From contig USJJ01000043.1 in NCBI GenBank assembly GCA_900554995.1, forward strand, positions 1 through 8,262: a DNA stretch of 8,262 nt. Direction: 5' to 3'. The position numbers and the translations under genes are program-made. Positions 6,462 to 8,262 of the stretch are shown here, piece by piece. The notes below the pieces were generated by a model, which saw only the letters and a program-made list of their open reading frames with translations, was not told the DNA's origin and did no database searches. The DNA is from an uncultured Ruminococcus sp. Its GTDB lineage: Bacteria > Bacillota > Clostridia > Oscillospirales > Acutalibacteraceae. Every line of letters begins with the position of its first letter. The first letter of the stretch is position 1.

Positions 6462-8262
6462 TTATATGGATTTCAACAAAGACTTAAGATTAACAAGTGC
6501 GTTCGGCACGCCCTTGGCGATTTTGCCGACACCCTTTGCAACGTCCTTACCCTCAAACACCTTGAGAAGTCCGTCCGCCATATCTTCGGTGAACAGTCCG
6601 TTGCTCATTGAAACATAGTTTCTTATCGGAGTTTGCATGATTGTATTTGTAATCATTGAGCTTCCGACTCCGCCCTTCGGCTTCATCGCAAGATCAACGG
6701 TATTGTAAATAAACTTTGCCAGACCTTTGCCCCTGCTTCTTTCGATTGAGTTGTTAAGGCTGTCGTTTGTAATTTCGGGAGCAAACTTAAATTCGCCGCC
6801 GTAAACAGCCCTGAAATCAGCCTCTGTCGCTCTTGCGGGATCGCCGTCGAAGTAAATGCCTGCCGTGTCTCTGAGATCAACGATAGACGAATCATCTTCC
6901 GATTTCATCTTCACTTCCGCTTCAAGTCTTATATCTCTTGACGAAGCGCCGACAAGGATCTTATATTCGCCGCTCTCAACCGACCAGTCGTTTGTCGCAG
7001 TGTTCCAGAACGTGAACGCTCTGTCATCGAGTTCAACCGTGACCTTCTTCGACTCGCCCGGCCCAAGGTAAACCTTCGCAAAGCCCTTGAGTTCCTTGGG
7101 CGCTCTGAATATTTTGCTGACCGGCTTTGCAACATACACCTGAGCGATCTCGGCACCGGCAGTATCGCCTGTGTTCTTAACGGTAAACGTTACCTTTGCG
7201 CCCTCGCCCTTTGTGAGGTTCTTCTTTCTGAGCTTGATATCCGAATATTCAAAGCTCGTGTACGAAAGTCCGAATCCGAACGGGAATCTGACGTTTTTCT
7301 CTGTTTTGTCGTAATATCTGTAACCGATGAAAATGCTTTCACGGTACTGAACGTCCTCTTTTGAATCGGGATATCTGAATGAGCTCGGAGTGTCCTTAAG
7401 GCAGATAGGATAAGTCTCGGCGAGCTTGCCGCAAGGATTTGCCTTGCCCGTAAGTACATCTACAATCGCAGGAGAAACCGACTGTCCGCCGAGGTATGCG
7501 TTGACAATCGCCTTAACATCGTCCGCCCATGGCATCTCAACGGGAGAGCCACCCTCAAGAACGACAATAACATTGTCGTTCACACGGCTGACCGCTTCTA
7601 CCAGTCTGTTGTGTCCCTCGGGGAGCTTCATTGTGCTTCTGTCAAAGCCCTCCGACTCGTAATCATCAGTCAGTCCGATGAAAACGACAGCCTTTGAGGC
7701 ATTCTTTGCAAGATTGCAAGCCTCGGTTATGTATGCGTTCTCGTTCTTTCTCTTGCCGCTCCTGTCGTAGCCGTCGGCAAATTTAACGCTTATCGGCGAG
7801 TTATTAAAGGCTCTTCTGCCGCTGTCGATCATTGTCGGATTGATTATTGAGCTTCCTGCGCCCTGATATCTCGGATTATCGACAAATGAACCGATAACCG
7901 CAACATACTCACCCTCAACACGCTTGAGTGGAAGAATATTATCGTCATTTTTGAGAAGCACCATCGACTGCTCAGCAATCCGCCTTGCAAGGAAATTGTG
8001 CGCCTTAACATCAAATTTATATCCGGGCTTTTTATTCGCCTTGCCCTTGAGGATAATATCAACAAGCTTGTCAACTCGCTCATCAAGGGTATTTTCGTCA
8101 ATAACTCCGCACTTGACGGCTTCAACGATCTTTGCGTCATTAACTCCGCCCGAGGACGGCATTTCAAGGTCATTACCTGCGTTAAGTCCCGCAACTCGGT
8201 CATTGACTGCACCCCAGTCAGAAACAACATATCCGTCAAATCCCCATTCTTTTCTTAAAATA
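6462..8262 (-). CDS. GH3 family glycoside hydrolase (beta-glucosidase-like), 5' partial
   Basis: Retaining glycosidase that removes sugars from non-reducing ends of beta-linked oligosaccharides; beta-glucosidase is most likely, but xylosidase or other GH3 activities cannot be excluded. The frame is open through the right edge. The ATG at 8162 is internal, because the 33 codons before it encode the GH3 nucleophile region WGFDGYVVSDWGAVN, with nucleophile D15 of the 599 visible residues (codon 8217-8219). About 250 or more N-terminal residues, most of the (alpha/beta)8 barrel, are missing. The second domain shows NNILPLKR, QGAGSS (133-138), SEGFDR (203-208) with probable acid/base E204, KLAETYP (279-285) and GFGLSYT (329-335). 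A fibronectin-III-like domain follows (about 337-450, with ELKGFAKVYLGPGES), then an unusual tail of about 148 residues (452-599). The signal-peptide region is out of view, so the location is unknown. It lies upstream of, and may be cotranscribed with, the secreted phosphoesterase. Confidence 0.95.
   Translation of the reverse strand, partial: ILRKEWGFDGYVVSDWGAVNDRVAGLNAGNDLEMPSSGGVNDAKIVEAVKCGVIDENTLDERVDKLVDIILKGKANKKPGYKFDVKAHNFLARRIAEQSMVLLKNDDNILPLKRVEGEYVAVIGSFVDNPRYQGAGSSIINPTMIDSGRRAFNNSPISVKFADGYDRSGKRKNENAYITEACNLAKNASKAVVFIGLTDDYESEGFDRSTMKLPEGHNRLVEAVSRVNDNVIVVLEGGSPVEMPWADDVKAIVNAYLGGQSVSPAIVDVLTGKANPCGKLAETYPICLKDTPSSFRYPDSKEDVQYRESIFIGYRYYDKTEKNVRFPFGFGLSYTSFEYSDIKLRKKNLTKGEGAKVTFTVKNTGDTAGAEIAQVYVAKPVSKIFRAPKELKGFAKVYLGPGESKKVTVELDDRAFTFWNTATNDWSVESGEYKILVGASSRDIRLEAEVKMKSEDDSSIVDLRDTAGIYFDGDPARATEADFRAVYGGEFKFAPEITNDSLNNSIERSRGKGLAKFIYNTVDLAMKPKGGVGSSMITNTIMQTPIRNYVSMSNGLFTEDMADGLLKVFEGKDVAKGVGKIAKGVPNALVNLKSLLKSI

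Noticed and set aside
6462..6520. Possible -10-like TATAAA upstream of the phosphoesterase gene on the minus strand
   Set aside because: No acceptable -35 box with 16-18 nt spacing could be paired with it, and it lies at the very end of the GH3 coding region.

Overview
The window looks like ordinary chromosomal DNA from a low-to-mid GC Gram-positive bacterium, most likely a Clostridia member of the gut/rumen Oscillospiraceae-Ruminococcaceae type. This is an inference from three things: AGGAGG-like ribosome binding sites with tight operon spacing, a thymidylate synthase of the Bacillus ThyA/phage phi3T subtype, and a GH3 glycosidase next to a large secreted phosphoesterase. No rRNA, tRNA, CRISPR array, insertion sequence or prophage signature was seen.

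Left half (1-2847, plus strand): a compact four-gene run. It starts with the C-terminal part of a membrane-anchored YkuE-like metallophosphoesterase whose start lies outside the window. Thymidylate synthase (thyA), dihydrofolate reductase (folA) and a NodB/CE4-like polysaccharide deacetylase follow. Gaps are 19 nt, 9 nt and a 1-nt stop/start overlap, and each downstream gene has its own ribosome binding site, so one transcript is likely. ThyA and FolA form the dTMP/folate cycle: ThyA converts dUMP to dTMP and oxidises methylene-THF to DHF, and FolA reduces DHF back to THF. The two flanking hydrolases have no obvious metabolic link to that cycle.

Centre (2848-2911): a short convergent intergenic region holding a GC-rich hairpin flanked by T-rich sequence on both strands, probably a shared bidirectional terminator.

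Right half (2912-8262, minus strand): a GH3 beta-glucosidase-like gene, truncated at the right edge, is followed after 64 nt by a 1161-residue secreted protein carrying two separate metallophosphoesterase domains. The first is calcineurin-like. The second has a purple-acid-phosphatase-type N-terminal domain. They are joined by a roughly 300-residue region of unassigned fold, and the protein ends in a hydrophobic helix. The GH3 and the phosphoesterase may be cotranscribed. A role in scavenging sugar and phosphate from extracellular substrates is possible but not shown.

I found no clearly new multi-gene system. The points most worth a second look are the double-phosphoesterase architecture with its unassigned linker, the two Asp substitutions at metal-ligand positions of the first phosphoesterase, the long C-terminal tail of the GH3 enzyme, and the deacetylase coupled to folA.
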